From DATHWB01 sp040902855 (lineage in GTDB: Bacteria; Actinomycetota; Acidimicrobiia; Spongiisociales; ZC4RG35): a stretch of DNA of 24,407 nt. Both the position numbers and the translations under genes were made by a program. Under the pieces are notes generated by a model. The model made no database searches and was not told where the DNA came from. It saw only the letters and a program-made list of their open reading frames with translations. Every line of letters starts with the position of its first letter. The stretch's first letter is position 1. Location of the stretch: NCBI GenBank assembly GCA_040902855.1, contig JBBDWN010000086.1, positions 1 to 24,407 on the forward strand, given 5' to 3'. Of the stretch, positions 21,867 to 24,407 are shown one piece after another.

Positions 21867-23067
21867 CAGGAACAGGTGCGGGCAGGCTCGCCGAACTCGG
21901 ACGGCGACGCCGAGAGAGCGAGACGGGCTGCACAATCGGAACGGTCACGATCGACGGGCTCGCCGTGCCACTCGAAGTGCATCCCGTCCGGGATCCTCCA
22001 ACCAGCACCCCAGGCGAATCCCCAGTCCCGCAGCACGTTGCCGAAATGTTCGGACAGCGTCGTCTCGGCCCCGAAGCCGTTCGTGGACGGGTTGAAGTCG
22101 ATGGCGATGCCCCACGAGTGCCGCGACAGTGCGAAACCGCGATCCAGGTCCCCACCTCGGGCCAGCCGGGCGTTGTAGCAACCGCCTGCCAGCTGGAAGT
22201 CTTCGGAGTCGACCTGGTCGGCGAGACCCGACGCCTCCAACTCCGCCAGGGCACCCTCGATATAGGGCATCACAAGGCGGTGACATCGGAATTGGCCGAG
22301 CCGCGGCAGGACCACAGTGACGATGTTCGCCTCGAACCAGACGTCATCGGTCTCGATGCTGTCCGTGTTGGTCTCGGCGAAAGAAAACTCCCCGAAACGC
22401 TGCTTGACCTGGACCAACGGAAGCACCCAGTCCATGAACGGCTCCCGCTCGGAACCCGGTCCGCTCACCCGGACGGGAGCATCGCCCAACACCGCACTGG
22501 TGAGAAGATCAACCAGAGTCGTGTTCACCCCCCACATGACCGCACGGCTCGGACGGTCGATCCCGAGCGTGGTCGCGACATCCATTCCGAACAGCAACTC
22601 GGTCCATCCGATCGCACCGTCCGGGACGACCGCCGAGATGGGGAACGTATGGATCGTCCCGTTCCACGCCTCGAGGGTGACCTCGTCACCCGGCTGCGCT
22701 CCGCGCAGCGCGGCGGTGGCCTCGGACATGACGAGCCCCCGAGCGAGCGCACCGGAGATGTCCAGGCCGAGCAACGGCGCAGACCCGACCGGATCGACCG
22801 CAGTAAAAGACATCGGAACGGCGAAGCCTGGGGCAAATGATTGGACCGTCGCGTCGCCCCGGCTGACTGCCAGCATGCGAATGGTTCCCGACTGCATCAC
22901 AGTGGGCTCGACTCCCAGAACCACCGACATCGTGTCGAGCGCAGCGAGTGTCCGGTCCGACAACCCACCCGACTCCGAGATGGTCACCTCCGCAAGATCG
23001 TTCTCCCAGGCCGACGCGGGCAACGCAAAGAGCAGTGCCCACGCAAGCACTGCGAACGATCCGAGCA

Positions 23068-23068
<1 letters not shown>
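21866..23068 (-). CDS. Secreted M15-family metallopeptidase (VanY-like D,D-carboxypeptidase fold)
   Basis: This 400-residue protein starts with a signal peptide (LGSFAVLAWALLFALPASAWEN, cleavage likely after ASA near residue 20). It then has a long N-terminal region of about 250 residues that I do not recognise. The C-terminal zinc-peptidase domain follows, with SRHSWGIAIDFNPS (His and Asp ligands) and GMHFEWHGEP (third His ligand and the catalytic Glu region). M15 enzymes of this form cut peptidoglycan peptides or L,D/D,D bonds, so it should act outside the membrane on the cell wall. It is embedded between the CoxD-like and CoxE-like genes with 1-bp overlaps on both sides, which is unexpected for a cell-wall enzyme. 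Confidence 0.88.
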
Positions 23069-23940
<872 letters not shown>

Positions 23941-23947
23941 CCGCGGC

Positions 23948-23953
23948 AGGTTA
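23948..23953 (-). promoter_or_regulatory. Putative -10 element for the cox-like maturation operon
   Basis: TAACCT on the minus strand is 7 nt before the MoxR-family ATG at 23940. No Shine-Dalgarno site is present between them, so leaderless initiation is likely. Confidence 0.5.
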
Positions 23954-23982
23954 CCGGGAGGAGTCCCAAACCCACATCCGGG

Positions 23983-23988
23983 TAGTCT
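23983..23988 (+). promoter_or_regulatory. Putative -10 element for the rhodanese gene
   Basis: TAGTCT is 7 nt before the GTG start at 23996. The 55-bp divergent spacer thus holds two back-to-back leaderless promoters. Confidence 0.45.
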
Positions 23989-23995
23989 CACCGCC

Positions 23996-24337
23996 GTGTT
24001 CGGACAGCCTCAAGTGCCAACCGTCGATGCCACAGCAGCCGCGGCAAAGGTCGATGCCGGCGCGCTCCTCGTCGATGTCCGCGAACAGGCTGAATGGGAT
24101 CAGGCCCGAATCCCCGGCGCGGTTCATCGACCCATCACGACGATCAACGACTGGTTCGCAGAACTCCCCTCCGACCGCGACATCGTCTTCCAATGCCACA
24201 CCGGCGGGCGATCAGCCCAGGTCGTCCTCGCTCTCACCGCCCAGGCGGGCATGACGAACGTGTGGAACCTCGCCGGCGGCATCGTCGCCTGGGCCGAAGT
24301 CGGACACGCGGTCGACTACGAACCGCCCCACGGGTAG
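23996..24337 (+). CDS. Single-domain rhodanese-like sulfurtransferase
   Basis: This 113-residue rhodanese domain has LLVDVREQAEWDQARIPGAVHRP in the first half and the active-site loop CHTGGRS with C67, followed by NVWNLAGGIVAWAE. Such proteins carry a persulfide on the Cys and pass sulfur on, or detoxify cyanide and sulfide. The six-residue loop after the Cys fits sulfurtransferase rather than phosphatase (Cdc25-like) forms. The GTG at 23996 is supported by the TAGTCT element 7 nt upstream and by the usual domain start. It is divergent from the cofactor-maturation operon. A role in supplying sulfur to the molybdenum cofactor is possible but is only an inference from position. Confidence 0.9.
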   Translation: MFGQPQVPTVDATAAAAKVDAGALLVDVREQAEWDQARIPGAVHRPITTINDWFAELPSDRDIVFQCHTGGRSAQVVLALTAQAGMTNVWNLAGGIVAWAEVGHAVDYEPPHG

Positions 24338-24352
24338 CCGGGCAGGCTGAAC

Positions 24353-24407
24353 TCTCTCCCCCTCGCGACCGAGGCTCTGCGAGGGAGTGTTGGGGGGAGT
24401 GGCCGAG
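24353..24407 (+). repeat. Intergenic hairpin and 19-bp repeat, copy 2 (cut by the window end)
   Basis: CCCTCGC (24360-24366) pairs with GCGAGGG (24379-24385) downstream of the rhodanese stop, a likely terminator. It is followed by the 19-bp motif at 24389-24407, identical to 18906-18924. The element runs off the window, so its full length is unknown. Confidence 0.6.

Overview
The window reads as a piece of a high-GC Actinomycetota chromosome, most likely Acidimicrobiia or a close relative and probably from a metagenome assembly. This placement is an inference. It rests on the GC-rich sequence, frequent GTG starts, a likely F420-dependent (LLM-type) oxidoreductase, a regulator/HBHA-like gene pair arranged as in mycobacteria, and an apparent habit of leaderless transcription. 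A run of exactly 100 N (3213-3312) is a scaffold gap inside an adenosine deaminase gene. I found 27 protein-coding genes and no rRNA, tRNA, CRISPR array, transposase or phage gene.

Region 1 (1-5232, minus strand) is a tightly packed set. It runs from a DNA methyltransferase with an extra C-terminal domain, through adenosine deaminase (gapped), glutamine-dependent NAD+ synthase and a class-IV aminotransferase, to a small lipoprotein. Region 2 (5303-9384) holds an M20 amidohydrolase convergent with prephenate dehydrogenase. It is followed by a VIT/CCC1-type metal transporter, an XRE regulator with a palindrome inside its promoter, and an HBHA-like Lys/Ala-tailed protein closed by a strong hairpin. 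Region 3 (9410-14612) carries a helix-hairpin-helix protein, a TetR regulator coupled to an LLM oxidoreductase, a lipocalin-like protein, and a carotenoid/stilbene-type oxygenase coupled to an SCP2-type thiolase. Together these look like a small catabolic island for a hydrophobic or aromatic compound.

Region 4 (14613-18839) is an operon made of a SorC-family regulator and E1-alpha, E1-beta and E2 of a 2-oxoacid/acetoin dehydrogenase complex. The E2 has an intact catalytic His-Asp motif and an E3-binding domain, but the lysine that should carry lipoate is a tryptophan (codon 17688-17690). This is the most surprising point in the window. Region 5 (18840-19088) is non-coding and full of nested inverted repeats, and it shares a 19-bp motif with the last bases of the window.

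Region 6 (19089-23940, minus strand) is a six-gene chain in which every junction overlaps by 1-4 bp: MoxR/CoxD-like AAA+ ATPase, secreted M15 peptidase, CoxE-like VWA protein, XdhC N-terminal part, XdhC Rossmann part and a MobA/MocA-like nucleotidyltransferase. It looks like a maturation set for a molybdenum hydroxylase of the CO-dehydrogenase/xanthine-dehydrogenase family, but the hydroxylase subunits are not in the window. A single-domain rhodanese is transcribed divergently from it.

Across the window many first genes of transcription units have a TANNNT hexamer 6-7 nt before the start codon and no Shine-Dalgarno sequence. This suggests that leaderless mRNAs are common in this organism, and it helps fix several start codons.
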